Shown one piece after another: positions 45,559 through 55,235 of a stretch of DNA of 64,000 nt. The notes below the pieces were generated by a model that worked only from the letters and a program-made list of their open reading frames with translations, was not told the origin of the DNA and searched no databases. The first letter of the stretch is position 1. Every line of letters starts with the position of its first letter. Made by a program: the position numbers and the translations under genes. This DNA comes from Clostridia bacterium (GTDB lineage Bacteria; Bacillota; Clostridia; TANB77; CAG-508): positions 1 through 64,000 of the forward strand of contig JAGBAJ010000035.1 of assembly GCA_017939755.1 (NCBI GenBank), read 5' to 3'.

Positions 45559-47607
45559 ATGATAGATTTAAATAATAATGTAAAATATGTCAAGGGAGTT
45601 GGTCCAAACCGCGTAGAATTGCTAAATAAGCTTGGCATATATACAATGAAAGATATAATTACATATTATCCAAGAGATTACGAAGATAGGAGTAAACCAA
45701 AAAATATCGTAGATTGTAAGGATGGTGAAGATGTACTTATAGAGGCTATAGTTGTATCTAAAATGTTAGAGCTGAGACTTAAAAAAAATATGACTATGTA
45801 CAAGTTAACGGTTAGAGATGAAACTGGAATGTGCAATATTACGTGGTTTAATCAGCCATATCTAAAGAGGCAATTTGTATATGGAGAAAAATATAGCTTT
45901 TTTGGAAAGGTACATATAAAAGGTTCAAAGCTAGAAATGAATTCTCCAGTTTTCGATTCCGCCAATTCTAATAAACATACAGGAAAAATTGTACCAATTT
46001 ATCCAACAACATTTAGTCTTCCACAAAATACATTAAGATCAATAATAGCAAATGCGGTCGAGCAGACAAATAGAGAGCTCGAAGAGTATATGCCAGAGTA
46101 CATATTAAACGAATATAAATTATATGATATAAATCAAGCAATATATCAAATTCATGAACCTATAAGCTTTGAAAGTTTTAAACATGCAAGAAGAAGACTT
46201 GTTTTTGAAGAATTACTAATAATGCAACTTGCACTATTAAATTTAAAAAGTAGTTGGAAGAAAGAGCAAAAAGGAATTAAATATAGTACTGAAATAAAAA
46301 TGTCAGATGTCATTAATGAATTACCCTTTAATCTAACAAGGGCACAAATAAAAGTATTAGAAGAAATAGATTACGACATGGAAAGTGAAAAGTCAATGAA
46401 CCGATTATTGCAAGGAGATGTAGGTTCAGGAAAGACAATAGTTTCAATAATTGCAGCATATAAGGCAGTAAAAGCTGGGTATCAAGTAGCAATTATGGCA
46501 CCAACATCTATTTTAGCCACTCAGCATTTAGAGAGCTTTTCTGGAATGTTAGAAAAATATGGAATAAGATGTGAGCTACTTATAAGCAGTGTTTCTAAAA
46601 AGAAAAAAGAAGAAATTTTAGAAAAGCTTGAAAATGGAGGAATAGATATATTAATTGGCACACACGCAATTTTAGAGGAGAATGTTGTGTTTAATAAATT
46701 AGGTTTAGTTGTAACAGACGAACAACATCGCTTTGGAGTAAGACAAAGAAGCAAAATTGTAGCTAAGGGAAATAATCCTGATGTTTTAGTTATGACCGCA
46801 ACTCCAATTCCGCGTACTTTAGCACTAATTTTGTATGGAGATTTGGATATATCAATAATCGACGAATTACCTCCAAACAGAAAAGAAATAGAAACTTATG
46901 CTGTAACTAAACGTATGGAAGAAAGAGTAAATAACTTTGTTAGAAAGCAAATTGGAGAAGGTAGGCAGGCATATATAGTTTGCCCATTAGTAGAAGAAAA
47001 TGAAGAAATAAATGCAAAATCTGTTGTTGAAATATATGAAAAATATAAAAATGAGATATTCAGCGATTTGAATGTTGAGTATATGCATGGAAAAATGAAA
47101 CCAAAAGATAAAGATGATATAATGGAGCGTTTTAAAAATGGAGAAATTGATATTTTAATTTCAACTACTGTAATTGAAGTTGGGGTAAATGTTCCAAACT
47201 CAAGTATCATGATTGTTGAGAATGCAGAGCGCTTTGGACTTGCTCAATTGCACCAACTTAGAGGTAGAGTTGGTAGAGGTGAATATCAATCGTATTGTAT
47301 ATTAAAGTATAACAGCAATTCAGATGTAGCTAAAAAAAGAATGGAAATAATGACATCAACAACAGATGGTTTTATAATTGCGGAAAAAGATTTGGAGCTA
47401 CGTGGTTCAGGAGAATTTTTTGGAACTAAACAACATGGACTTCCAGAATTTAAAATTGCGAATTTATTTGAGGATATAGACATATTAAAAGAAGTACAGG
47501 CTCTTACAATAAAAATAGAGGACACTGACCCAAAGCTTGAATTAGAGAAAAACAAGGGTTTAAAAACACTTGTTGATGAAAAATTTAACGGAAGAATTGA
47601 AATGTAG
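45559..47607 (+). CDS. recG: ATP-dependent DNA helicase RecG
   Basis: The 682-residue helicase remodels stalled replication forks and Holliday junctions. The N-terminal wedge/OB domain (about 60-150) precedes the helicase core with GDVGSGKT (Walker A, about residue 291), DEQHRFG (motif II), TATPIPRT (motif III) and QLRGRVGRG (motif VI). Usual length. The start has only a weak adjacent ribosome site; a hairpin separates it from TGGAGG. Confidence 0.96.
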   Translation: MIDLNNNVKYVKGVGPNRVELLNKLGIYTMKDIITYYPRDYEDRSKPKNIVDCKDGEDVLIEAIVVSKMLELRLKKNMTMYKLTVRDETGMCNITWFNQPYLKRQFVYGEKYSFFGKVHIKGSKLEMNSPVFDSANSNKHTGKIVPIYPTTFSLPQNTLRSIIANAVEQTNRELEEYMPEYILNEYKLYDINQAIYQIHEPISFESFKHARRRLVFEELLIMQLALLNLKSSWKKEQKGIKYSTEIKMSDVINELPFNLTRAQIKVLEEIDYDMESEKSMNRLLQGDVGSGKTIVSIIAAYKAVKAGYQVAIMAPTSILATQHLESFSGMLEKYGIRCELLISSVSKKKKEEILEKLENGGIDILIGTHAILEENVVFNKLGLVVTDEQHRFGVRQRSKIVAKGNNPDVLVMTATPIPRTLALILYGDLDISIIDELPPNRKEIETYAVTKRMEERVNNFVRKQIGEGRQAYIVCPLVEENEEINAKSVVEIYEKYKNEIFSDLNVEYMHGKMKPKDKDDIMERFKNGEIDILISTTVIEVGVNVPNSSIMIVENAERFGLAQLHQLRGRVGRGEYQSYCILKYNSNSDVAKKRMEIMTSTTDGFIIAEKDLELRGSGEFFGTKQHGLPEFKIANLFEDIDILKEVQALTIKIEDTDPKLELEKNKGLKTLVDEKFNGRIEM

Positions 47608-47747
47608 TTAATAGATAAAAAATAATGAACAAAAATCATAGTTTATTATTCGATAAGAGCCGAAAAAACGCTAAAATACTTGACATTTGTCCAAAAAAAA
47701 CATATATTATAGTTGAAAAAGTTATTTTTTATAAAGGAGACAATATT

Positions 47748-48623
47748 ATGCAAGCACAAATGTCAACATCTAAATATGGTGGAGAGTTAATTAGTTTTAA
47801 AATTAATGGCGAAGAAAAAATACATCAGGGTACTGATTCTGTTGATGAAAATGGAAAAGTATATTGGAAGAGACACTTTCCTGTATTGTTTCCAATTGTA
47901 GGAAAGTTAAGAAGAAATCAAACAATTATAAATGGAAAACAATATGAAATTTTTCAACATGGATTTGCCAGAGATCTAGAATATGAAGCAGTAACAAAAT
48001 TAGATAATTTTCATTCATATGTTTTAAAAAGCAATAAGGTTACCCTTGCGAGATACCCATTTGATTTTGAACTATATAATACATACAGAATGGATGGAAA
48101 TTGTTTGACTACAATATACAAAGTTAGAAATACTGGAAAAGTAAATATGCCTTTTTGTATAGGCGGACATCCTGCCTTTAAAATTGATCCAATAGAAATG
48201 AAAAAAGGAAATTATTATTTGGAATTTGAACAAGATGAGGAAAAAATTCATTTCTTGTATTTGGTAGATGGTTTAATTGGAACAGGATATGCAAAAGATA
48301 GAATGGAAGATAAAAGAAGAATCATGTTAGGACCAGATTCATTTAAAGATGATGCAATTATCATGAAAGGAATAACTTCATCAAGGATAAGTTTAATGCA
48401 TAAATATAAAAGGAAACCTATACTAACAATGGACTTTTCTGATTTTCCATATCTTGGAATATGGTCAAAACCAAATGCACCTTTTATATGCATTGAGCCA
48501 TGGCAAGGAATTTCCGATACAATAAAGAGCACTGGAATTTTTGCAGAGAAAACAGGCTGTATTTTGCTAAAGCCAGACCAATCATACGAATGCAGGTACA
48601 CAGTAAAATTTTACGAAGATTAA
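47748..48623 (+). CDS. Aldose 1-epimerase-like protein
   Basis: The 291-residue product belongs to the galactose mutarotase-like fold. FQHGFARDLEYE and GGHPAFKID give the catalytic-site histidines expected for the group; a Glu near the C-terminus (FICIEPW) would be the base. The family includes sugar mutarotases and glucose-6-phosphate 1-epimerases; the substrate is unclear. Start ATG 47748 with AAAGGAG upstream is preferred to the 41-codon longer frame. A TTGACA at about 47680 may be its promoter. Confidence 0.85.
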   Translation: MQAQMSTSKYGGELISFKINGEEKIHQGTDSVDENGKVYWKRHFPVLFPIVGKLRRNQTIINGKQYEIFQHGFARDLEYEAVTKLDNFHSYVLKSNKVTLARYPFDFELYNTYRMDGNCLTTIYKVRNTGKVNMPFCIGGHPAFKIDPIEMKKGNYYLEFEQDEEKIHFLYLVDGLIGTGYAKDRMEDKRRIMLGPDSFKDDAIIMKGITSSRISLMHKYKRKPILTMDFSDFPYLGIWSKPNAPFICIEPWQGISDTIKSTGIFAEKTGCILLKPDQSYECRYTVKFYED

Positions 48624-48642
48624 AAAGAAAAGGATGTACAAA

Positions 48643-48861
48643 ATGGAATTATTTTTTGTAATAATAGGACTAATATTTGTTGGAATCGGTGTCGTGAGTA
48701 TATATGATGCTCGTAAAATTACAAATAAATTATTTAGCTTTCAGGACATAAATGAAGGTACAAAGTATTTAAAGATATTTGGCTTTTTAATTGCATTATT
48801 GGGTATGGGAATTATTTATTCATATTTTCCAGAAGTTATGCAATATATAAAAAATATGTAA
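48643..48861 (+). CDS. Small membrane protein (72 residues)
   Basis: Two hydrophobic helices (about 3-20 and 45-62) flank a polar loop with DARKITNKLFSF. The ATG at 48634 lies next to AAAAGG, so 48643 is preferred. It follows the epimerase gene closely and is probably co-transcribed. No family recognised. Confidence 0.7.
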   Translation: MELFFVIIGLIFVGIGVVSIYDARKITNKLFSFQDINEGTKYLKIFGFLIALLGMGIIYSYFPEVMQYIKNM

Positions 48862-48911
48862 GAAACTAAAAATTAACAAGAAAAAAGAACAATATGCATA
48901 TATTGAAGTTC

Positions 48912-48948
48912 AAACTACGTAACACTTTTGTGATGCGTAGTTTTTTTG
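48912..48948 (+). terminator. Terminator after the 48643 gene
   Basis: AAACTACGTAACAC and the later GTGATGCGTAGTTT pair and are followed by T7. Confidence 0.75.
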
Positions 48949-48983
48949 ACACTCTGAGCTAGATACTATTTTTGAAAAATCAG

Positions 48984-49011
48984 TTGACATATCTAAGTTA
49001 ATTATGATAAT
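48984..49011 (+). promoter_or_regulatory. Sigma A promoter of the valS T-box transcript
   Basis: TTGACA (48984-48989) and GATAAT (49006-49011), 16-base spacer. Confidence 0.65.
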
Positions 49012-49035
49012 ATTAGACACATAGATATTTTTAAA

Positions 49036-49292
49036 TACAATGAAAAAGAGGAGTAAACCAAACTGGCTATCAAAGAGAATAGGAATGAGTCGCTGAAAGT
49101 TCCTTATAGAAAAGTAGGTTGAAGGTAGCTTTTGAGTTGATGTATTGAACATGTAGTAGATATATCCGTATTGCAACGTTATATGCAGAAGAGATTATAT
49201 ATTAAAATATATGTAATATTAACATAGTTTTAGTGTATTAATTAAGGTGGTACCACGATTTACACTCGTCCTTATACAGGACGAGTTTTTTG
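49036..49292 (+). promoter_or_regulatory. T-box riboswitch upstream of hydrolase-valS
   Basis: Stem I landmarks AGAGAATAGGAATGAG and CTGAAAG, the T-box AAGGTGGTACCACG (49244-49257) and the terminator ACTCGTCC...GGACGAGTTTTTT (49264-49292) are all present. The specifier codon could not be assigned confidently; the segment TGAACATGTAG contains GTA (valine) but also ATG. The first downstream gene is an alpha/beta hydrolase, the second is valS. Confidence 0.88.
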
Positions 49293-49408
49293 TGTTTAAT
49301 CATATTTTTGTATAATTAAAAATTTGGAAAAAGATCTTATATATGTGAAAATACAATATTTAATTGGATTATTTGCACAGATAAGAAGAAATAAAAAGGA
49401 GTGATTTT

Positions 49409-49963
49409 ATGGAGAATTATTTTATAATTCATGGGTCATTTGCGAGCCCATATTCAAATTGGCTAAGTTGGTTACATGATGTAATTGAAGATGAAGGAAA
49501 ACGAGTCTACGTTCCTGACTTTCCAATAGGTGTGGGATATCAAAATTATACAAATTGGAGCAAACTTTTAAAGTACTATGTAGACTTAGGATTAATAAAC
49601 AAAGAAACTATAATAATTGGTCATTCAATTGCGCCAGTATTTATATCTAAGTTTTTAGTAGAAAATAAGATTAAAGTAAAAAAATTAATATTTGTATGTG
49701 GGTTTAATAATTATTTAGGAATAGATGAAGAGTACGATGCAGTAAATAATACAATGTATTTCAATAATCTAAAAGATGTTAAGAAGTATGCAGATGAGAT
49801 AATATGCTTGTATTCGGATAATGATCCATATGTAAAATATGAGGCTGAAAAAGAATTTGCTGATGCAATTGCAACAGAGCATGTCTTTATACCGAATGCT
49901 GGACACATTAATAGTGAGTCTGGGTATGATACTATAGAAGATATAGTTGGATATCTATTTTAA
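49409..49963 (+). CDS. RBBP9/YdeN-like alpha/beta hydrolase
   Basis: The 184-residue protein has the nucleophile elbow GHSIAP (Ser around residue 73), an acid in YSDNDPYV (about 131) and a His in PNAGHINSESGY (about 169), forming a Ser-Asp-His triad as in RBBP9/YdeN hydrolases. The N-terminus IIHGSFASPYSNWLSWL is typical. Natural substrate unknown. It sits between a T-box and valS and probably shares their transcript. Confidence 0.85.
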   Translation: MENYFIIHGSFASPYSNWLSWLHDVIEDEGKRVYVPDFPIGVGYQNYTNWSKLLKYYVDLGLINKETIIIGHSIAPVFISKFLVENKIKVKKLIFVCGFNNYLGIDEEYDAVNNTMYFNNLKDVKKYADEIICLYSDNDPYVKYEAEKEFADAIATEHVFIPNAGHINSESGYDTIEDIVGYLF

Positions 49964-50073
49964 GGATGTTTGTATAATGTCAAAGCTCTTAAGAATAAGA
50001 TGCTTAGGTATAATAAAAAAGATAATAATTTTATATAGAAAATGATAAATTAAAAGATTCAGGAGGGAATTAT

Positions 50074-52707
50074 ATGGAAAAAAATCATAATTTAGCTGAT
50101 AAATTTAATCCAAAAGATTTTGAAGACAAAATATACGAAAGATGGAATGAGGGCGGATATTTTAAACCAAGTATGGACAAAACAAAGCCTTCATATTGTA
50201 TAGTAATGCCACCACCAAATGTAACAGGCAAGCTACATATGGGTCACGCATTAGATGCAGCATTACAAGACTTGTTAATAAGATATAAAAGAATGCAAGG
50301 ATTTAATACTTTATGGGTTCCAGGAACAGATCACTCTGCACTTTCTACAGAAGCAAAGATTGTTGCAGCTATGAAAGAAGAAGGTTTAAAAAAATCAGAT
50401 ATTGGAAGAGAAAAATTCCTAGAGCGTGCTTGGGATTGGACAAAATTATATGGTGGAACAATAATAAACCAACAAAAGAAAATGGGATGCTCTTGTGATT
50501 GGTCAAGGTCAAGATTTACTTTAGACGAAGGCTTATCTAGAGCTGTTTATACAGCATTTAAGAGATTATATGAAAAAGGATATATCTATAAAGGTAAACG
50601 TATGATTAACTATTGTACAGGATGTCATACATCAATATCTGATGCTGAAATAGAATACAAGGAGGAGGCTACACATTTATGGCATATCAAATATCCTATA
50701 AAAGATAGTGAAGAATATTTGGTTGTAGCTACAACAAGACCAGAAACAATGCTTGGGGATACTGCAGTTGCTGTAAACCCAAAGGATGATAGATTAAAAC
50801 ACTTAATTGGAAAATCATGTATACTTCCAATAATGAATAAAGAGATTCCTATTATTGGTGATAGATTTGTCGAAATGGAATTTGGAACAGGTGCTGTTAA
50901 AGTTACACCGGCTCATGATATGAACGATTACCAAGCTGGACTAGATCACGATTTACCAATTATTGAAGTATTTAACGAAGACCTAATAATGAATGATTTA
51001 TGTCCAGAATTTGCAGGGATGAATATATACGAGGCAAGATCTGCTATTGTTAAAAAGCTTGAGGAAATAGGCTCTTTATTAAAAATTGAAGATTATACTC
51101 ACAATGTTGCAAAGTGTGACAGGTGTCATACAACTATAGAGCCAAGAATTTCTGATCAATGGTTTGTAAAGATGTCTGAAATTGCTAAACCTGCTATAGA
51201 AGCTGTTAAAAATGAAGATGTTAAGTTCATTCCAAAAAGATACGAAAAAACATTCTTTAACTGGATGAATAACATAAAAGATTGGTGTATTTCACGCCAA
51301 ATTTGGTGGGGACACCAACTTCCAGTATACTATTGTGATGAGTGTGGAGAGATAGTAGTTCTTGATAAAACCCCAGAAAAATGTCCTAAATGCGGATGTA
51401 CTCATTTTACAAGAGATGAGGATACATTAGATACTTGGTTTAGCTCTGCTTTATGGCCATTCTCAACATTGGGTTGGCCAGATAACACAGAAGATTTCCA
51501 AACATTCTATCCAACAGATACATTAGTTACAGGATATGATATTATTCAAGCTTGGGTATCAAGAATGATATATTCTGGACTTGAGTATACAGGAAAGAAA
51601 CCTTTTGATGATGTTTTAATCCATGGTATTGTAAGAGACAGCCAGGGAAGAAAGATGTCAAAGAGCTTAGGAAATGGTATAGATCCAATAGAAATTATTG
51701 AAAAGTATGGAACTGATAGTCTAAGATTTTCATTAATTTTAGGAATAACAGCCGGAAACGACATTAGATACATGCCAGAAAAATTAGACGCTGCATCTAA
51801 CTTTATAAATAAGCTATGGAACGCATCAAAATTTGTTTTAATGAACTTAGAAGATTATGATGGAAAATATGATGAAAAAGATTTTTGCAAGGAAGATAAG
51901 TGGATATTATCAAAATTAAATACACTTGCAAAAGATGTAACTGCTAATATAGATAATTATGATATGGGTGTATATACACAAAAAGTATATGACTTTATTT
52001 GGAATGAATTTTGTGATTGGTACATTGAAATATGTAAAACACGTTTATATGATAAAGAATGTACAACAAGAAGGGCAGCTCAATTTACATTAAGTAAAGT
52101 TTTACAAGATGCATTAAAATTATTACATCCAGTAATGCCTTTTGTAACTGAGGAAATATATACAAAGCTATACAATGATGATGAAACAATAATGACAACA
52201 AAATGGCCAGAGTATGAGGAAAAATATAATTTTAGCAAAGAAGAAATGGAAATTGAAAAATTAAAGAGCGTTATTACAGGCATCAGAAATATAAGAAATA
52301 ATATGAATGTTCATCCTTCAAGAAAATCTAAATTAATTGTAGTTACAGAGCATTATGTAGAATTAGTAAGGGAAAGTGAGGCTATTCTTGGAAAGCTTGC
52401 ATTTGCAGAATCAGTTGAAATAAGAGCAAACAAAGATGATATTCCAAGTAATGCAGTTTCTGTTGTTACAGATGGAATTGAAATATTTATGCCTTTTGAA
52501 GATCTAGTTGACTTAGAGCAAGAAAAAGAAAGACTAGAAGGAGAAAAGAAAAAATTAGAAGCGGAAGTTGCAAGGGCCAGCAAAATGTTATCAAACCCAG
52601 GATTCGTTAATAAAGCTCCAGAAGCAAAAATTAATGAAGAAAAAGCAAAACTTGCAAAGTATCAAGAAATGCTTGATAGCGTAATAGAAAGATTAAAAAA
52701 TATGTAA
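50074..52707 (+). CDS. valS: Valyl-tRNA synthetase
   Basis: The 877-residue class I synthetase has PPPNVTGKLHMGHA (HIGH motif, about residue 46), an editing domain with TTRPETMLGDTAV, Cys-rich zinc knuckles (CDRCHTT, CDECG and CPKCGC), RKMSKSLGNG (about 528) and a C-terminal coiled-coil arm (last ~65 residues). Editing hydrolyses misacylated Thr-tRNA-Val. AGGAGGG ribosome site. Confidence 0.97.
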   Translation: MEKNHNLADKFNPKDFEDKIYERWNEGGYFKPSMDKTKPSYCIVMPPPNVTGKLHMGHALDAALQDLLIRYKRMQGFNTLWVPGTDHSALSTEAKIVAAMKEEGLKKSDIGREKFLERAWDWTKLYGGTIINQQKKMGCSCDWSRSRFTLDEGLSRAVYTAFKRLYEKGYIYKGKRMINYCTGCHTSISDAEIEYKEEATHLWHIKYPIKDSEEYLVVATTRPETMLGDTAVAVNPKDDRLKHLIGKSCILPIMNKEIPIIGDRFVEMEFGTGAVKVTPAHDMNDYQAGLDHDLPIIEVFNEDLIMNDLCPEFAGMNIYEARSAIVKKLEEIGSLLKIEDYTHNVAKCDRCHTTIEPRISDQWFVKMSEIAKPAIEAVKNEDVKFIPKRYEKTFFNWMNNIKDWCISRQIWWGHQLPVYYCDECGEIVVLDKTPEKCPKCGCTHFTRDEDTLDTWFSSALWPFSTLGWPDNTEDFQTFYPTDTLVTGYDIIQAWVSRMIYSGLEYTGKKPFDDVLIHGIVRDSQGRKMSKSLGNGIDPIEIIEKYGTDSLRFSLILGITAGNDIRYMPEKLDAASNFINKLWNASKFVLMNLEDYDGKYDEKDFCKEDKWILSKLNTLAKDVTANIDNYDMGVYTQKVYDFIWNEFCDWYIEICKTRLYDKECTTRRAAQFTLSKVLQDALKLLHPVMPFVTEEIYTKLYNDDETIMTTKWPEYEEKYNFSKEEMEIEKLKSVITGIRNIRNNMNVHPSRKSKLIVVTEHYVELVRESEAILGKLAFAESVEIRANKDDIPSNAVSVVTDGIEIFMPFEDLVDLEQEKERLEGEKKKLEAEVARASKMLSNPGFVNKAPEAKINEEKAKLAKYQEMLDSVIERLKNM

Positions 52708-52711
52708 CCTA

Positions 52712-52768
52712 CACGGAGTTTTTAGGGACACTGCAAAAAAACATCATTTTTTTGCAGTGTCTTTTTGA
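52712..52768 (+). terminator. Terminator after valS
   Basis: GACACTGCAAAAAAA and TTTTTTTGCAGTGTC are complementary and followed by TTTTTG. The arms belong to the GTGTCCC repeat also seen at 25950 and 52796. Confidence 0.75.
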
Positions 52769-52831
52769 ATTTAGGATTAATCAACTCTGGAGGTGCTGTT
52801 TTTTTGCAGTGTCCCCAAAAACTTTAAGAGC

Positions 52832-53042
52832 AAAAAAAGAACTCCAACATCTTAAATAATAATAAGAATGTTGGAGTTCTACATAACCTCTTCCATTAAA
52901 ATCCTCCTTTTTCATAGATTACTATTACCACATTACAACTAAATAACCTAAAATGAGTTTTACAGAAACTCAACAAAATTTGTAACGGAATAGTTTAGAA
53001 GAGACGGCCCTGAAAGTAGACATCTCTACTTGTTCTGACCTT
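52832..53042 (-). ncRNA. Candidate minus-strand small RNA or mini-ORF transcript
   Basis: A consensus minus-strand promoter (TTGACT-17-TATAAT, 53049-53077) and a strong terminator (AGAACTCCAACAT...ATGTTGGAGTTCT then T7, 52832-52880) define a ~205-nt transcript. Inside are hairpins GTAGA-GATG-TCTAC and TGAGTTT-CTGT-AAAACTCA, a 17-codon frame at 52970-53023 without a good ribosome site, and a five-codon frame MEEVM (52879-52896) behind a perfect AAAGGAGG. I do not recognise an Rfam family. Confidence 0.5.
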
Positions 53043-53048
53043 ATATAT

Positions 53049-53077
53049 ATTATAATACTTTGTTTACATAAAGTCAA
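53049..53077 (-). promoter_or_regulatory. Minus-strand sigma A promoter
   Basis: TTGACT (53077-53072), 17-base spacer, TATAAT (53054-53049). Confidence 0.7.
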
Positions 53078-53203
53078 TATACTGATGGAATATTTTGTAT
53101 TTTTTTGACACATTTACACAAAAAAATGAACTTAAAAATATAATATATAGAATAGATATTACATTGTAATATTTATTACATTATAAGTAGGGAAGTGATT
53201 TAA

Positions 53204-53638
53204 ATGATGGAATGTGAGTATAAAAAAAGTAATAGTTTGGCAATATATAGAGCAATTATAAGTATAGTTTTAGGTGTAGGAATTGGTGTTGCCACTTTTT
53301 TTGGACTTGTAACTAATATTACTACACTTCTAACAATTATTATTTCTGTTGCTGTTGTTGCTGTTGGATGGATTTTATTATCTATTTTAATTGATGGATT
53401 TGCTCAAAACAAGAGCCCTTGTTGTGCTGGAATTGAGGCAGAAGCAAGAGATTCCCTTATAGGCGCTATAGGAGCAATTATAACTTCTACTATTGCTTTT
53501 ACTGTTGGAATAGTTGCTAGTTCAATAGTATCTGCAATTTTATTAGGAGTAACATCAATATTTGCAATTTTCTTGATAATAAGAATTTTTAATTTAATAA
53601 ATAAACTTATAAAAGAAGTTTCAAACTACAGAGAATAA
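53204..53638 (+). CDS. Hypothetical membrane protein (144 residues)
   Basis: Four hydrophobic helices with many small residues, two adjacent cysteines in SPCCAGIEAEARD at the central loop and a basic C-terminus. The start has GGGAAG upstream. No family recognised. It is convergent with the RelA/SpoT-like gene downstream. Confidence 0.7.
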   Translation: MMECEYKKSNSLAIYRAIISIVLGVGIGVATFFGLVTNITTLLTIIISVAVVAVGWILLSILIDGFAQNKSPCCAGIEAEARDSLIGAIGAIITSTIAFTVGIVASSIVSAILLGVTSIFAIFLIIRIFNLINKLIKEVSNYRE

Positions 53639-53651
53639 GTGTTTCTTGGAT

Positions 53652-53716
53652 GAAGCTTTATTTTATAAAATTTCACACAATATTTGGAGAAATTTTTGTA
53701 ATGTGAGAAATAGAGC
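53652..53716 (+). terminator. Terminator after the 53204 gene
   Basis: AAGCTTTATTT and AAATAGAGCTT pair (one mismatch) with an internal TTTCACAC/GTGAGAAA stem and end in T7. Confidence 0.6.
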
Positions 53717-53729
53717 TTTTTTTGATATA

Positions 53730-53768
53730 GCAAAAGCCCTGCATGGAATAAAACCATGTAGGGCTTAA
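53730..53768 (-). terminator. GC-rich terminator of the RelA/SpoT-like gene
   Basis: Minus strand AAGCCCTACATGG pairs with CCATGCAGGGCTT and runs into TTGC. Confidence 0.75.
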
Positions 53769-53790
53769 ATTGTTGAAGGTATGCTAATAA

Positions 53791-54636
53791 TTAGTGTTGC
53801 TTAAGGAGATCCTCAGGAAACGTTCTTCGAGCAGTATTCTTTACCAACGGATTAGATACTATTGTTTTTTTCTTGAGTTTTAAAAAGTCTCCACCACGCT
53901 CATAAATAATTTTGTCAATTTTTGATGGCGGCTTATAGTTCTCGTCGTGACAGGCGGTACCAAAGTCATTGATATATGCCATAGACGTGGTCCAGAGCTG
54001 GATTTCGACCGGGAAATAATCTGGAGTAATAATAACTACAGATATTCCTCTAAAGCCGTTCTCTTTAGGGAAACGAACCCGATCTTTAAAGAAATCATTA
54101 AATGCTCTAAGGTCATCAGGCAGTTCCTCTGGGACATACAACTGATTGCGAATGTCATCAGTTATTGTATCTATCCCGTAGGGGAGTGGCTTAAACAGAC
54201 ATTTCCTTTTAAAGTAGAAATGATCAAAGATTCCTTTAAGTATAACGTACAGGTATTCAATGCTAGTAACAGCGTCAATATCTGTATCATCCAGAAGGAT
54301 TCTAAGTGCGTGATGATCATATACGTCTGTAACATCTTCATAATCAATCAGCTTTACGAGATATGATATGAAGCTTTTTCTGCGTCCATAGGCTGCCACT
54401 GCTCCAGGGTATATCTGTGCAGCTAAATCAAACGATTCATGAAGGATGGTACTACTTGTTGATAAGTAGTTCTTCATTATGTCATCTGTTAAATACAGCT
54501 TCTGGAGGGAATTATAAATATTCAACCCCCATGGACCCATTAAAGCAAGATTTGCCAGAACTTGTTTCCGGAATTCCTCTGCATTCTTGGCTTGTTCCAA
54601 CATCGTGCAGATGTCGGATTCGTTGAGTTTTTTCAT
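53791..54636 (-). CDS. RelA/SpoT-like nucleotidyltransferase domain protein
   Basis: The 281-residue protein has a helical N-terminus (1-75) and a RelA_SpoT-type synthetase region: GRRKSFISYLVKL (compare RxKxxxSxxxK), DVYDHHALRILLDD (compare D-x-x-G-x-R), PKENGFRGISVV (compare NGYxSLH) and PVEIQLWTTSMAYINDFG (compare VEIQIRT). The Glu of EIQ is kept, but the Tyr and His of NGYxSLH are Phe and Ser/Val. It lacks HD, TGS and ACT domains, so it is a stand-alone small synthetase or toxic relative. Start ATG 54636 has AGGAAGGTGA upstream. Base composition is less AT-rich than neighbours. Confidence 0.7.
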   Translation of the reverse strand: MKKLNESDICTMLEQAKNAEEFRKQVLANLALMGPWGLNIYNSLQKLYLTDDIMKNYLSTSSTILHESFDLAAQIYPGAVAAYGRRKSFISYLVKLIDYEDVTDVYDHHALRILLDDTDIDAVTSIEYLYVILKGIFDHFYFKRKCLFKPLPYGIDTITDDIRNQLYVPEELPDDLRAFNDFFKDRVRFPKENGFRGISVVIITPDYFPVEIQLWTTSMAYINDFGTACHDENYKPPSKIDKIIYERGGDFLKLKKKTIVSNPLVKNTARRTFPEDLLKQH

Positions 54637-54700
54637 TTTGTGTGTCACCTTCCTAAAATTTATTATACTGAACGTTGCAAAATGCATACGCCATTAGTTT

Positions 54701-54729
54701 AGTATATCATAAAAACGATAAAATGTAAA
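54701..54729 (-). promoter_or_regulatory. Sigma A promoter of the RelA/SpoT-like gene
   Basis: Minus strand TTTACA (54729-54724), 17-base spacer, TATACT (54706-54701). Confidence 0.65.
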
Positions 54730-54736
54730 CCAACAT

Positions 54737-54763
54737 TTGGAAAGTTAATCTAATGTCGAATTA
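54737..54763 (+). promoter_or_regulatory. Possible sigma H promoter of spoIIA operon
   Basis: TTGGAAAG, about 12-13 bases, then CGAATTA resembles the sigma H pattern (AGGA-WWT and GAAT). spoIIA operons are sigma H-dependent in Bacillus. About 100 bases precede spoIIAA. Confidence 0.35.
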
Positions 54764-54868
54764 TATCGAAAACTTCCCATAAAACGCCAAAACTTCTTAA
54801 GTTTCGCTATATGAAAATTTCCCAAATGGTCATATAATAATAACCAACCTATTTCAAGGAGGATGAAT

Positions 54869-55189
54869 ATGAATAGCGTTTTTTTAGAAAAGGACAAGAC
54901 CTTACTGGTGGAAATTACAGAGGAGATAGACCATCACACAACAGATAAAATAAGGAGGAAAATTGATGATGACATTACTAGATACATGCCAAGAAAAGTT
55001 ATATTTGATTTTGATAAGGTGTCTTTTATGGATAGTGCCGGAATCGGAATGATAATTGGTAGATACAAAATGGTAAATATGCTTGGCGGGATTACTCAAA
55101 TGAAAAATGTTAAAAAGAGCATTAGAAAAATTTTCGAAATGAGTGGTGTAGTTAAGATAATACCTATAATTGATTCTATGGCTTCTTAA
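54869..55189 (+). CDS. spoIIAA: Anti-sigma F factor antagonist SpoIIAA
   Basis: The 106-residue STAS protein has [17 protein letters not shown], where the Ser of DSAG is phosphorylated by SpoIIAB. Dephosphorylated SpoIIAA frees sigma F in the forespore. ATG 54869 was chosen because AAGGAGG is six bases upstream; ATG 54863 touches that site. First gene of the spoIIAA-spoIIAB-sigF operon. Confidence 0.95.
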   Translation: MNSVFLEKDKTLLVEITEEIDHHTTDKIRRKIDDDITRYMPRKVIFDFDKVSFMDSAGIGMIIGRYKMVNMLGGITQMKNVKKSIRKIFEMSGVVKIIPIIDSMAS

Positions 55190-55235
55190 TTTATTTTTAA
55201 TTATAAAGTTCATGTTAAGGAAGGAAATTTGTTTA

